From Desulfitobacterium_A sp034927245 (GTDB lineage: Bacteria; Bacillota; Desulfitobacteriia; Desulfitobacteriales; Desulfitobacteriaceae), in NCBI RefSeq assembly GCF_034927245.1, contig NZ_JAYFQK010000042.1, positions 1 through 41,042 on the forward strand: a stretch of DNA of 41,042 nt, given 5' to 3'. Below are positions 25,477-34,503 of this stretch, in pieces. The translations under genes were made by a program, and so were the position numbers. How positions within the stretch are numbered: position 1 is the first letter of the stretch; the number at the start of each line of letters is the position of its first letter. The notes beneath the pieces are model-generated. The model was given only the letters and a program-made list of their open reading frames with translations, did no database searches and had not been told where the DNA came from.

Positions 25477-25532
25477 CCCCTTTTCTTAAATTCTATTAGG
25501 CCATTAAGTGGCCTTATAAGATTGAGAAGGGG
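25477..25532 (-). promoter_or_regulatory. Leader with ribosome-site-sequestering inverted repeat (copy B)
   Basis: On the minus strand, the AAAAGGGG ribosome site (complement of 25477-25484) faces CCCCTTCTC (complement of 25524-25532). The centre carries the palindrome AGGCCATTAAGTGGCCT (25498-25514). The order CCCCT, TTAAATT, GGCC, TATAAGA, AGGGG is shared with copy A. Confidence 0.55.
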
Positions 25533-25602
25533 TTTTCTGTTTCCTGATATAAGTTATGAAGGCTTGGCCTGAAATGTTACATGGTGGAAGAAGATAGTTT
25601 TC

Positions 25603-25620
25603 TTTATATTTTTTTTACAC
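25603..25620 (+). promoter_or_regulatory. KdpE operator-like site upstream of kdpFABC
   Basis: TTTATATTTTTTTTACAC at 25603-25620 differs from the core of the E. coli KdpE site (TTTATACTTTTTTTACAC, from memory of the published kdp operator) at one position. It lies about 97 bases before kdpF. The response regulator kdpE is encoded downstream of the same locus. The kdp promoter itself is not clear; TACTAT near 25659 is a possible -10. Confidence 0.65.
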
Positions 25621-25716
25621 TTTCCATAGGATTCTTTACGCCTAATTTACACAACGATGACTTACTATGGAGTGGAACCGAAACGAAACGATAGAACAAA
25701 GAACGGGGGGAATAAG

Positions 25717-25803
25717 ATGATGGACTTATGGTTAGGGGGGTTAGTAACCTTAGGACTGCTCATTTATTTAACATACTCATTATGGAACGCAGAAAAATTA
25801 TAA
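25717..25803 (+). CDS. kdpF: KdpF small subunit of the Kdp potassium pump
   Basis: A 28-residue single-TM peptide (MMDLWLGGLVTLGLLIYLTY, ending SLWNAEKL), the normal length and pattern for KdpF. It stabilises the KdpABC complex in the membrane. ACGGGGGGAAT precedes the ATG. It sits 105 bp ahead of kdpA, in the standard order, and is easily missed because of its size. Confidence 0.9.
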   Translation: MMDLWLGGLVTLGLLIYLTYSLWNAEKL

Positions 25804-25812
25804 AGCTGAAGA

Positions 25813-25876
25813 GAAGACTCAATGAAGTGAGTCATTTAGTTGCAATCTTTATAATAGGCCGTTAGGAAAAACGGCC
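25813..25876 (+). other. Two hairpins between kdpF and kdpA
   Basis: GACTCAATGAAGTGAGTC (near 25815-25832) and GGCCGTTAGGAAAAACGGCC (25857-25876) are perfect short hairpins with no T run. They could set the relative translation of kdpF and kdpA or protect the mRNA; no terminator is implied. Confidence 0.5.
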
Positions 25877-25908
25877 GGTCGTAAGATTTTGTAAACGGAG
25901 GCTATCGA

Positions 25909-27606
25909 ATGAAGGCGATAGATATGGTTCAAATGATTTTATTTATTCTGATACTCACGCTTCTGGCCATTCCCCTGGGACGGTATATGGCAAAAGTATT
26001 TAATCGAGACAAAACGTTGTTGGACCCTGTGGCAAGACCTCTGGAAAGACTGATTTACCGTTTAACCGGTACTCATGTTGAGCAGGAAATGAACTGGAAG
26101 CAGTATGCCGGGGCGCTGCTTATCTTTAACGCTTGGGGTTTGGTGGTTCTCTTTTTCCTTCAATTGTTACAGGGTCATTTACCGCTTAACCCTCAGGGGT
26201 TTAGCGCTGTCTCCCCTGATGGGGCATTTAATACGGCGGCTAGTTTTGTGGGGAATACAAACTGGCAATCGTATGCCGGTGAGTCAACCATGGGCTATTT
26301 AACCCAAATGGCGGGTTTAACGGTGCAGAATTTTGTCTCAGCCGCGACCGGGCTGAGCGTCGTCATTGCCTTAACACGGGGGCTCGCTCGCAAAACGGCG
26401 AGCACCATCGGTAACTTTTGGGTTGATTTAACGCGCTCGGTCTTATGGATCTTACTTCCGTTGTCTATTTTGCTAACGTTGGTCTTAACCCAACAAGGTG
26501 TGATCCAAAATTTAAGCCCCTATGTCCATGTAACGACTCTTGAAGGCGGGAAACAAACCCTCGCCATGGGGCCGGTGGCATCCCAGGAAGCCATTAAAAT
26601 GTTAGGTACAAACGGCGGAGGATTCTTTAATGCCAACTCGGCACATCCTTTTGAAAATCCCACACCGCTTACGAATGTTTTGGAAATGCTGGCGATACTC
26701 CTGATTCCTGCCTCTTTGCCGTTTACCTTTGGGCGAATGGTTGGGGATAAAAGACAAGGTCGGGTTATTTTTGCCGCCATGCTCTTACTCTTTACTGTTT
26801 TTCTCGGCGTGACTTATCATAGCGAAATTTATGGGAATCCCCAGGTCACAGCGCTGGGGGTCAGCGGTCCTTCGGCCATGGAGGGGAAAGAGGTGCGCTT
26901 CGGAATTGCGGGTTCCGCCCTCTTTGCCAACGTAACAACAGCGGCCTCGTGCGGCGCCGTGAATGCCATGCATGATAGTTTAACACCCCTGGGCAGCCTC
27001 ATGCCTATGCTGCAGATGATGTTAGGTGAAATTGTATTTGGTGGCGTAGGTTCCGGACTCTACGGAATGTTAGCCTTCGTTATTCTGACTGTGTTTATTG
27101 TTGGGTTGATGGTTGGCCGTACTCCGGAGTATTTAGGCAAAAAGGTAGAGTCCCGAGAAATGAAGATGGCTATCCTGGTCGTACTCATTCCTGCTGCCTC
27201 TATCTTGCTGGGAAGCGCGATCGCGAGCGTCACCAAGGTGGGAACGTCGTCGCTTCTCAATTCCGGTCCGCATGGTTTGAGTGAGATCATCTACGCTTTT
27301 ACATCCGGAGTTGCCAATAATGGAAGTGCCTTTGCCGGACTCAACGCCAATACTCCTTTTTATAATCTGGCGATTGGTTTTGCTATTCTGATCGGGCGCT
27401 TTGGAGTGATTCTCCCCATCCTCGCGATCGCCGGAAGTATGGCAAGCAAAAAAGTGATTCCTGCCGGCGCCGGAACGTTTCAAACGACGGGACCGCTTTT
27501 TGCAGGGCTGATTGTGGGTGTCACGCTGATTGTCGGGGCCTTGACATTTTTCCCGGCGCTTGCTCTCGGGCCGATTGTCGAACATCTCATCATGGTTGGA
27601 ATGTAA
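25909..27606 (+). CDS. kdpA: Potassium-transporting ATPase subunit KdpA
   Basis: The 565-residue channel-like subunit that binds and translocates K+. The selectivity-filter-type repeats are seen as TAASFVGNTNWQSYAGE near residue 110, GTNGGGFFNANSAHPFENPT near 234, ANVTTAASCGAVNAM near 345 and SGVANNGSAFAGL near 466. It has about ten TM helices. CGGAGG precedes the ATG. It is followed 25 bp later by kdpB. The complex is a high-affinity K+ pump used when external K+ is low. Confidence 0.97.
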   Translation: MKAIDMVQMILFILILTLLAIPLGRYMAKVFNRDKTLLDPVARPLERLIYRLTGTHVEQEMNWKQYAGALLIFNAWGLVVLFFLQLLQGHLPLNPQGFSAVSPDGAFNTAASFVGNTNWQSYAGESTMGYLTQMAGLTVQNFVSAATGLSVVIALTRGLARKTASTIGNFWVDLTRSVLWILLPLSILLTLVLTQQGVIQNLSPYVHVTTLEGGKQTLAMGPVASQEAIKMLGTNGGGFFNANSAHPFENPTPLTNVLEMLAILLIPASLPFTFGRMVGDKRQGRVIFAAMLLLFTVFLGVTYHSEIYGNPQVTALGVSGPSAMEGKEVRFGIAGSALFANVTTAASCGAVNAMHDSLTPLGSLMPMLQMMLGEIVFGGVGSGLYGMLAFVILTVFIVGLMVGRTPEYLGKKVESREMKMAILVVLIPAASILLGSAIASVTKVGTSSLLNSGPHGLSEIIYAFTSGVANNGSAFAGLNANTPFYNLAIGFAILIGRFGVILPILAIAGSMASKKVIPAGAGTFQTTGPLFAGLIVGVTLIVGALTFFPALALGPIVEHLIMVGM

Positions 27607-27631
27607 ACCTTAGGAATGTGGGAGGCCGGTT

Positions 27632-29686
27632 ATGATGCACAACAAGAGAAATAAGAAAGATAAAAAAACGGGCGGATTCAATTCAGCGATGTTACGCGAA
27701 GCGCTTAAAGATTCTTTTCGTAAACTCAGTCCCCGTTCGATGTGGCGCAACCCAGTGATGTTTGTGGTCGAGGTGGTTGCGATCCTCAGTACATTTTTCG
27801 TCGTCCGCGATTTCAGCACGGGGGCAAAAACCTTGTTCTTTAATAGTCAGATCGCTTGCTGGTTATGGCTGACGGTTCTGTTTGCCAATTTTGCCGAGGC
27901 GTTGGCGGAGGGCCGTGGGAAAGCCCAAGCTTCGGCGCTCCGTCGGACGCGAAGTGAGACGACAGCGAAGAAACTCAAGGGAGAAAAAGTGATCCATGTT
28001 CCTGCTCCCGAACTTCGCCAAGGAGATATCGTTTTGGTCGAAGCGGGGGATACTATTCCCGGTGACGGGGAGGTCGTTGAAGGAATCGCCTCTGTCGATG
28101 AAAGTGCCATAACGGGCGAATCCGCGCCGGTTATTCGGGAATCAGGCGGTGATCGGAGTTCGGTCACCGGCGGAACGCAGGTCTTATCCGATTGGATCAA
28201 AATGGAGGTGACGGCGAACCCCGGCGAAACCTTTTTGGACCGAATGATTCATTTGGTTGAAGGGGCCAAAAGGCAAAAAACTCCGAATGAGATCGCCCTA
28301 ACCATTTTACTCCTTGGGTTAACGATTATTTTTCTCTTAGCGGTGGCGACATTGGAACCTTTTGCGATCTATTCCGGAACACTCGTTGCTGTCCCTGTAC
28401 TCTTAGCTCTTCTGGTCTGCTTAATTCCGACGACAATCGGTGGCTTACTTAGCGCGATTGGGATTGCCGGCATGGATCGTCTGTTGCAGCGAAATGTACT
28501 GGCCATGTCCGGTCGGGCGGTTGAAGCGGCCGGAGATGTGGATACTTTACTCCTAGACAAGACGGGTACCATTACGCTGGGGAATCGGATGGCGACAGAA
28601 TTTGTGCTAGCATCCGGTGTCGAAATCGAAAAGTTGGCAGATGCGGCTCAGATTTCTTCTTTAGCTGACGAAACACCGGAAGGACGGAGTATTGTCGTTC
28701 TGGCCAAAGAAAAGTATAACTTAAGAGAAAGAGATATGCGGAATTTAGGGGCGGCTTTTGTGCCCTTCAGTGCGCAAACCCGGATGAGTGGTGTCAATCT
28801 TCAAGACCGGGAAATTCGTAAGGGAGCAGCGGATACGATCGAGCAATATGTGCGGGAACAAGGGGGGATCATGCCGGCCGATGTCAAAAAGGCCGTTGAG
28901 GATATTGCCAAAAAAGGCGGAACCCCACTGGTTGTCGCCGAAGGGGCGCAGGCCCTTGGCGTCATTTATCTCAAAGACGTTGTCAAGGGCGGGATCAAAG
29001 AGCGTTTTGCTCAGCTCCGGAAAATGGGCATAAAAACCGTGATGATTACCGGCGATAATCCTTTGACAGCAGCGGCTATCGCGGCAGAAGCCGGTGTCGA
29101 TGATTTTCTCGCGGAAGCGACTCCGGAAGCCAAACTGAAGCTGATCCGTGAGTATCAAGACAAAGGCCATCTCGTGGCGATGACCGGAGATGGGACCAAT
29201 GACGCTCCCGCCCTGGCTCAAGCGGATGTCGGGGTGGCGATGAATAGCGGAACGCAAGCGGCGAAGGAAGCCGGTAACATGGTTGACTTGGACAGTAACC
29301 CCACGAAGCTGATCGAAATCGTCGAAATCGGCAAACAGCTTTTGATGACCCGGGGCTCCTTGACAACCTTTAGTATCGCCAACGATGTGGCTAAATACTT
29401 TGCGATCATTCCGGCCTTATTTCTTGCCACCTATCCTCAACTGGGGATTCTCAACATTATGAAATTATCTTCACCCCAAAGTGCCATCCTCTCCGCTGTC
29501 ATCTTTAATGCCCTCATCATTGTCGCTCTGGTTCCGTTGGCTTTACGCGGTGTAAAATATCAACCCCGCGGGGCGAACGTTATTCTGCGCAAGAATCTTC
29601 TGATTTATGGTTTGGGCGGGTTAGTTGCTCCTTTTATCGGAATAAAGCTTATTGATCTTCTTATTTCGTCATTCGGCTGGGTATAG
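27632..29686 (+). CDS. kdpB: Potassium-transporting P-type ATPase subunit KdpB
   Basis: A 684-residue P-type ATPase that powers the Kdp pump. It has the phosphorylation motif DKTGTIT near residue 309, the actuator TGES near residue 164, GDNPLTA near 475 and the hinge GDGTNDAPALAQADVGVAM near 515. The TM pattern is standard. GGGAGG lies before the ATG. Subunit order kdpF-A-B-C is intact and spacing is small, so it is one transcript. Confidence 0.97.
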   Translation: MMHNKRNKKDKKTGGFNSAMLREALKDSFRKLSPRSMWRNPVMFVVEVVAILSTFFVVRDFSTGAKTLFFNSQIACWLWLTVLFANFAEALAEGRGKAQASALRRTRSETTAKKLKGEKVIHVPAPELRQGDIVLVEAGDTIPGDGEVVEGIASVDESAITGESAPVIRESGGDRSSVTGGTQVLSDWIKMEVTANPGETFLDRMIHLVEGAKRQKTPNEIALTILLLGLTIIFLLAVATLEPFAIYSGTLVAVPVLLALLVCLIPTTIGGLLSAIGIAGMDRLLQRNVLAMSGRAVEAAGDVDTLLLDKTGTITLGNRMATEFVLASGVEIEKLADAAQISSLADETPEGRSIVVLAKEKYNLRERDMRNLGAAFVPFSAQTRMSGVNLQDREIRKGAADTIEQYVREQGGIMPADVKKAVEDIAKKGGTPLVVAEGAQALGVIYLKDVVKGGIKERFAQLRKMGIKTVMITGDNPLTAAAIAAEAGVDDFLAEATPEAKLKLIREYQDKGHLVAMTGDGTNDAPALAQADVGVAMNSGTQAAKEAGNMVDLDSNPTKLIEIVEIGKQLLMTRGSLTTFSIANDVAKYFAIIPALFLATYPQLGILNIMKLSSPQSAILSAVIFNALIIVALVPLALRGVKYQPRGANVILRKNLLIYGLGGLVAPFIGIKLIDLLISSFGWV

Positions 29687-29699
29687 AAAGGAAGGATGA

Positions 29700-30278
29700 A
29701 TGATGGTAAAACAGTGGAGTAAGGGGCTGGCGATGCTCTTGGTCATGACCGTTCTGACAGGCATTGCTTATCCCTTTGTGATGACGGGCCTTGCCCAGCT
29801 TCTTTTTCCCCGTCAAGCGCATGGGTCGATCCTGTATCAAAATGGGCAGGCTGTCGGGTCTGCGCTCATCGGACAAAACTTTAATGATCCCCGAACCTTT
29901 CACTCCAGACCCTCAGCAGCCGGACCCCAGGGTTATGATGCAACATCGTCTGGGGGATCGAACCTGGGACCGACAAATCAGGATTTCTTAGATCAAGCGG
30001 GACAAAGGGCCAAGACCGTCCGTCAAGAAAACGGACTCTCCGCAAATCAATCCGTTCCCTCTGATCTGGTCACCGCCTCTGCCAGCGGTTTAGATCCGGA
30101 TATCACCCCGGAAGCTGCCTTGCTTCAGGTCCCGCGCATCGCTCAAGCCCGGAACGTATCGGAAGAGGCAGTACGGGCTTTAGTCCGGGAGAATATCACG
30201 CCTAGGGCCTTAGGCATTTTCGGTGAACCCCGGGTCAACGTCGTGCAATTAAACCTAAGTTTAGCTAATTTAAAGTAG
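29700..30278 (+). CDS. kdpC: Potassium-transporting ATPase subunit KdpC
   Basis: A 192-residue single-TM subunit that assists K+ binding and complex assembly. It has the N-terminal TM segment (LAMLLVMTVLTGIAYPFVM), GSALIGQNFNDPRTFHSRPS near residue 58, YDATSSGGSNLGPTN near 80, and the C-terminal ALGIFGEPRVNVVQLNLSL. Either ATG at 29700 or 29703 may be used; the AAGGAAGG site favours the second. It ends the pump operon and is followed by a clear terminator. Confidence 0.95.
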   Translation: MMVKQWSKGLAMLLVMTVLTGIAYPFVMTGLAQLLFPRQAHGSILYQNGQAVGSALIGQNFNDPRTFHSRPSAAGPQGYDATSSGGSNLGPTNQDFLDQAGQRAKTVRQENGLSANQSVPSDLVTASASGLDPDITPEAALLQVPRIAQARNVSEEAVRALVRENITPRALGIFGEPRVNVVQLNLSLANLK

Positions 30279-30302
30279 ATCGTTTTATTCACAGTGTATC
30301 AA

Positions 30303-30348
30303 GGATTTGTCAAGTCATTCAATGAAATACTTGGCAAATCCGCTTTTT
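30303..30348 (+). terminator. Terminator between kdpC and kdpD
   Basis: GGATTTG-T-CAAGT (30303-30315) pairs with ACTTG-G-CAAATCC (30329-30341), one mismatch, then GCTTTTT. It separates kdpFABC from kdpDE, so the sensor genes may have their own promoter or depend on read-through. Confidence 0.82.
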
Positions 30349-30402
30349 GCTTTATTCTTATAGGGGAAAGAGTTTCCTATATATTCTGAGGAGTGGAGTA
30401 CT

Positions 30403-33138
30403 TTGCCGAAAGAAGAGAGACGAGCCAATCCGGATGATTTGTTAGCGGATATTGAAGAAGAGCGTAGGGGAAAATTGACTGTTTTCTTGGGTGCTGCGGC
30501 GGGTGTGGGGAAAACGTTCGGGATGCTTGAAACGGCCCGGGAAAAAATCTCTGAAGGCGTTGATCTGGTCGTCGGTTGGGTTGAGCCCCATGATCGGCCG
30601 GAAACAAGCGCTTTGCTGGTCGGTATTCCCGCCATTCCTGCCAAAATCTTCGAGTATCGGAATCATAAGCTGAAGGAAATGGATTTAGATGCCATTCTTG
30701 CTCGAAAACCACACGTTGTGTTGGTGGATGAACTTGCTCATACGAATGTGCCCGGTTCGCGTCACGCGAAACGATATCAAGATGTGGAAGAACTATTGGC
30801 GGCGGGGATCAACGTTTATACAACCCTTAACGTGCAGCACGTCGAAAGTTTTAACGATATTATTGCCCAAATAACCGGTGTGAAAGTCCGCGAGACGGTT
30901 CCCGATTCCATTTTAGAGAAGGCCAGAATTCAACTGATGGATATTCCGCCGGAAGAACTGATTCAACGGCTGAAAGAAGGGAAGGTTTATGTACCGAATC
31001 AAGCGGCCAAAGCCTTAAAGAAGTTTTTCCGGCCCGGTAATATTAATGCGTTACGTGAACTTTCCATGCGTTTTGCCGCACAACGCGTCGACCGACAAAT
31101 GGAAACGTATATGCGGATGAATGGGATCATGGGTCCTTGGCCGGCGGGTGAACGGGTTATGGTCTGTATCAGTTCAAGCCCGTTCTCCGAACAATTAATC
31201 CGCTTTGGCAGACGAATTGCCGTTGGTATGAAAGCTGAACTGCTTGTTGTCTATGTGAATACGCCGCGACAATTCCCGATGAAAGAGAAGGAAAAAGATC
31301 AACTTGGGAAAAATCTCCGTTTAGCTCAGGAACTCGAGGCTGAGATAATATCGCTCAACGGCGAAAATATTGCCGATGAGTTAATTGCAATGGCGCGCCA
31401 AAGAAATGCCACCCAAATGATTATCGGTAAACCGGGCACCCTGGGTTTGCGTGAAAGGTTGACCGGTTCAATCGTGGATCAAGTGGTGAGAAAAAGCCAA
31501 AATATCAGCGTTCATATCATTCCGGGGAAAATTGAAGAGACAAGAGATCATCAATCTGACCAACGATCGGATTTGAAGAGGGCTAGAAATTGGGTGCCTT
31601 ATGTTGAAATTCTGTCTCTGATGGCCCTCATCACAGCCATCGGTTGGAAATGGGGCTCATTCTTGGGAGCCGTGAATATAGCGATGCTTTTTTTACTTCC
31701 TATATTATTGGGTTCCGTTCGTTGGGGATTACAGGTTGGCATATTTTCTTCCATAACTGCCATTGTAATTTTTGATTTATTTATCGTACCCCCGTTACTC
31801 AGTTTTTCCGTGGCCGATTTACGGTATGTGATTAGTTTTTTTATTTTCCTGCTCATAGGCATCTATACCGGTAAACTTTCAACCCGGTTAAGGGAACAAA
31901 TCGATTATTCGCGTAAGCGCGAGGCTCAAACTTCGGCGTTATATTCATTAAGTCGTGAAATTGCCGCCGTCTCAGACATAAAGACGGTTTTGGACAGTGT
32001 GGTGAAAAAGATCACTGAGATTTTTGATGTACAAGTTGGGATCTTATTGCCGGATGAAACGGGGACTTTAGTCTTGCGCACAAGTTCAAATGATGAATCT
32101 TTTTTGAATGAAAGTGAGAGAGCAGTAGCCGCTTGGGTTTATGCGCATAAACAAAGGGCCGGATGGGGAACAGATACGCTCGGGGGGGCAGAAGGAAGTT
32201 ATTTCCCCCTGATTTCTGAACACGTGATTTATGGTGTGCTGGGTATTACACCGAAGAACAGAGAAAACACGCTTCAGCACGAACAGCAATCTTTACTTGA
32301 AGCCTTTACCAGTTTAACAGCCCTGGCCGTTGCTCGGATTTCTTTGACCGCAAAGGTTCGGGAGGCGCAACTGTTAAGTGAATCCGAAAAGCTGCGCACG
32401 GCTTTGCTTAATTCTGTGTCCCATGATTTACGCACCCCTTTAGCTACCATGATTGGTGCTGTGACGACTTTGTTGGAAGATAACCCTATTTATGATGAAA
32501 CCACGCGTAACGATCTCCTGCAAACCATTCAACAAGGTGCGATCCGCATGAATCGTCTCGTCAATAATCTTTTGGACATGGCTCGCCTTGAAAGTGGCAT
32601 GTTGAAACTAAACAAAGATTGGTATGATCTCGAGGAGATTATTCAAACGGCCATCGAACGTCTGGGCCAAGCCTTGCAGGTTCGTGATTTCCGTATCAAT
32701 TGCCGACCCGGGTTGCCCTTGATTTATGTTGACTTTGTTCTTATTGAACAAGTCGTGGTCAATCTCTTGGATAATGCTTTGAAATATTCAGATCCCGGGA
32801 GTAAAATTCTCTTGAATGTGAGAAACAGTGATCAGGAAATTGAGGTAACGGTCCATGATTGGGGCTCGCAAATTCCGGCGGAAGACTTAGAAAATATCTT
32901 TGATAGATTCTATCGCGTCAGAGCTCCCAGACAAATTAGTGGTACCGGACTGGGTCTGGCTATTTCCAAGGGCATTGTCGAGCTGCATAACGGTAGAATT
33001 TGGGCGGAAAATTCTTTGGATGGCGGGGTCAGTATTATTTTTGTTTTACCCAGTGAAACTGTGCCGGAGATTCCTATAAACGCGGAGGTAATGAGTGATG
33101 GGGCAGACAGGCAAGAAGATTCTCATTATAGACGATGA
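30403..33138 (+). CDS. kdpD: Sensor histidine kinase KdpD
   Basis: A full-length 911-residue KdpD. The N-terminal KdpD domain has the Walker-type loop GAAAGVGKTFGML near residue 30 and VLVDELAHTNVPGSRH near 107. A Usp-like region follows (residues 250-370), then four TM helices (about 400-490), a GAF-like region, the HisKA box NSVSHDLRTPLATMIG with His674, and the HATPase N/G boxes (NLLDNALKYS, GTGLGLAIS). KdpD senses K+ limitation or osmotic stress and phosphorylates KdpE. The start is TTG 30403, with GAGGAGTGGAG upstream. It overlaps kdpE by 44 bp. Confidence 0.95.
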   Translation: MPKEERRANPDDLLADIEEERRGKLTVFLGAAAGVGKTFGMLETAREKISEGVDLVVGWVEPHDRPETSALLVGIPAIPAKIFEYRNHKLKEMDLDAILARKPHVVLVDELAHTNVPGSRHAKRYQDVEELLAAGINVYTTLNVQHVESFNDIIAQITGVKVRETVPDSILEKARIQLMDIPPEELIQRLKEGKVYVPNQAAKALKKFFRPGNINALRELSMRFAAQRVDRQMETYMRMNGIMGPWPAGERVMVCISSSPFSEQLIRFGRRIAVGMKAELLVVYVNTPRQFPMKEKEKDQLGKNLRLAQELEAEIISLNGENIADELIAMARQRNATQMIIGKPGTLGLRERLTGSIVDQVVRKSQNISVHIIPGKIEETRDHQSDQRSDLKRARNWVPYVEILSLMALITAIGWKWGSFLGAVNIAMLFLLPILLGSVRWGLQVGIFSSITAIVIFDLFIVPPLLSFSVADLRYVISFFIFLLIGIYTGKLSTRLREQIDYSRKREAQTSALYSLSREIAAVSDIKTVLDSVVKKITEIFDVQVGILLPDETGTLVLRTSSNDESFLNESERAVAAWVYAHKQRAGWGTDTLGGAEGSYFPLISEHVIYGVLGITPKNRENTLQHEQQSLLEAFTSLTALAVARISLTAKVREAQLLSESEKLRTALLNSVSHDLRTPLATMIGAVTTLLEDNPIYDETTRNDLLQTIQQGAIRMNRLVNNLLDMARLESGMLKLNKDWYDLEEIIQTAIERLGQALQVRDFRINCRPGLPLIYVDFVLIEQVVVNLLDNALKYSDPGSKILLNVRNSDQEIEVTVHDWGSQIPAEDLENIFDRFYRVRAPRQISGTGLGLAISKGIVELHNGRIWAENSLDGGVSIIFVLPSETVPEIPINAEVMSDGADRQEDSHYRR

Positions 33139-33781
33139 ATCCCCAATCCAGCGACTGCTCAAAGTGACTTTAACAGCTCATGATTATGAGATTCATCTGG
33201 CCTCTGATGCCAAAGACGGGTTAGATAGTATCTTAGCCTTTAAGCCTGATTTAATTATCCTTGATCTGGGACTTCCCGATTTAGACGGATTAGAGGTCAT
33301 TAAAATTGTCAGAGATTGGTCAAAGACACCCATCTTGATTCTGTCTGCTCGCGAAGATGAAGGTGAAAAAATTCAAGCTTTAGACTTAGGGGCTGACGAT
33401 TATATTACCAAACCCTTTGGCATGGGTGAGTTATTAGCCAGAGTAAGAGCTGCCTTACGGCATGCCGGGGATTCCGCGGATCAGCCGGTCATGACATTTG
33501 ATAATTTAGTCGTCGACAGGGTAAAAAGAATGGTTTTCGTCGACGGTAAAGAGGTCAAGCTGACCCCTACGGAATATGAACTTTTAAAAACCTTAGCCAC
33601 GAATGCCGGAAGAGTGCTCACCCATCGGTTTCTCTTAGATACGGTTTGGGGTCCGCATTATGAGAAAGAAGGGCATTATCTGCGTATTTATATTGGGCAA
33701 TTGCGCAAGAAATGTGAAGCCAACCCGTCAAAGCCTCAGCATATTTTAACGGAACCAGGGGTTGGGTATAGACTGGTCTAA
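33095..33781 (+). CDS. kdpE: Response regulator KdpE
   Basis: A 228-residue OmpR-family regulator. The receiver has ILIIDDESPIQRLL, Asp57 in IILDLGLPD as the phosphoacceptor, and the conserved Lys in DDYITKPFGMGELLARVRA. The winged-helix C-terminus has KLTPTEYELLKTLATNAGRVL. It starts inside the 3' end of kdpD (44-bp overlap), at GTG 33095 or ATG 33098 after GCGGAGG, which suggests translational coupling. The operator-like sequence upstream of kdpF is its likely target. Confidence 0.95.
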   Translation: MMGQTGKKILIIDDESPIQRLLKVTLTAHDYEIHLASDAKDGLDSILAFKPDLIILDLGLPDLDGLEVIKIVRDWSKTPILILSAREDEGEKIQALDLGADDYITKPFGMGELLARVRAALRHAGDSADQPVMTFDNLVVDRVKRMVFVDGKEVKLTPTEYELLKTLATNAGRVLTHRFLLDTVWGPHYEKEGHYLRIYIGQLRKKCEANPSKPQHILTEPGVGYRLV

Positions 33782-33824
33782 CCACTAGAAGGATTAGTCA
33801 ATAGGCTTGTAGAATCCTTAGTGG
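33782..33824. other. Hairpin after kdpE
   Basis: CCACTA(GA)AGGATT (33782-33795) pairs with AATCCTTAGTGG (33813-33824) with a two-base bulge. It has no T run, so it may be a processing or stabilising structure rather than a terminator. Confidence 0.5.
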
Positions 33825-33925
33825 GGACAACGAGTTTGTAAAGGGAGAGATGATAATGGCTAAATAGGAACAAATGCAAAACTGGCAATTGTACATGTAG
33901 CTACAGAAAGAGAGGAGAAACATTC

Positions 33926-34321
33926 GTGCTAAATTGGGAGAAAAAGTATGAAATTGGTATTCCAAAAATTGATGAGCAGCATCAACACCTATTTGAAATT
34001 GGCAATGATATCTACAGCCTGTTAAACGATCCTATGGCATTTGATAAATACGATCATATTACCACTTTTATTACCGAGTTAAAGGATTACACAAAGTATC
34101 ATTTCGCCAGTGAAGAGGCTTTAATGCTAAAACTAAAATATCGAGGATACCTTGAGCAAAAAACAGCTCACGATGATTTTGTAGCTAAGATTGAGGCTGT
34201 TAATTTAAACGATGTTGATAAGGATCAGGACAAGTTCATAAACGATTTATTGATATTTGTTTTTAATTGGATTTTAGAACACATTCTTAAATCTGATATG
34301 AAGATCACAGCGGAAGTCTAA
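33926..34321 (+). CDS. Bacteriohemerythrin-family protein
   Basis: A 131-residue four-helix protein with the diiron ligand pattern of hemerythrin: DEQHQHLFEIG near residue 19, KYHFASEEALM near residue 56, AHDDF near 77 and the C-terminal EHILKSDMKI. Hemerythrin-like proteins bind oxygen reversibly or sense it; in anaerobes they often protect against oxygen. GTG start after AGAGAGGAGAAAC. It stands alone between kdpE and the com-like locus. Confidence 0.92.
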   Translation: MLNWEKKYEIGIPKIDEQHQHLFEIGNDIYSLLNDPMAFDKYDHITTFITELKDYTKYHFASEEALMLKLKYRGYLEQKTAHDDFVAKIEAVNLNDVDKDQDKFINDLLIFVFNWILEHILKSDMKITAEV

Positions 34322-34358
34322 GCAATTCTTGTTAAGGCGAAAACGTTCATAAAAGCAT

Positions 34359-34408
34359 ACGTATTTTAAAAAGCTCCCGTCATTTTTGGACGAGAGCTTT
34401 TAGTTTTA
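34359..34408 (+). terminator. Terminator hairpin, copy 2 of a duplicated 50-bp element
   Basis: AAGCTCCCGTC (34371-34381) pairs with GACGAGAGCTT (34389-34399), then TTAGTTTT. It starts 38 bases after the hemerythrin stop and matches the element at 24551-24600 nearly base for base, including the ACGTATTTTA arm. Confidence 0.82.
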
Positions 34409-34503
34409 ACGCTGAAGGTATGCCGTAATAGCCGACGCTGCCAAGAATAAGGTTCTTGGGCGCTAAGCTCTATCTTATTCCATTGTCCACGTGTGCGTGA
34501 AAC

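Noticed and set aside
25533..25716. c-di-AMP (ydaO) riboswitch upstream of kdpFABC
   Set aside because: Many Firmicute K+ transporter genes have one, but no ydaO-like conserved blocks are visible. A KdpE-like site is.
27133..27585. 150-residue minus-strand frame within kdpA
   Set aside because: Antisense shadow of a conserved gene; product is Arg/Asn-rich without domain features.
28745..29257. 170-residue minus-strand frame within kdpB
   Set aside because: It is an antisense shadow of a well-conserved P-type ATPase gene, with no ribosome site and no recognisable domain.
33846..33870. Tiny frame ATGGCTAAATAG after kdpE
   Set aside because: Only three codons; probably chance.
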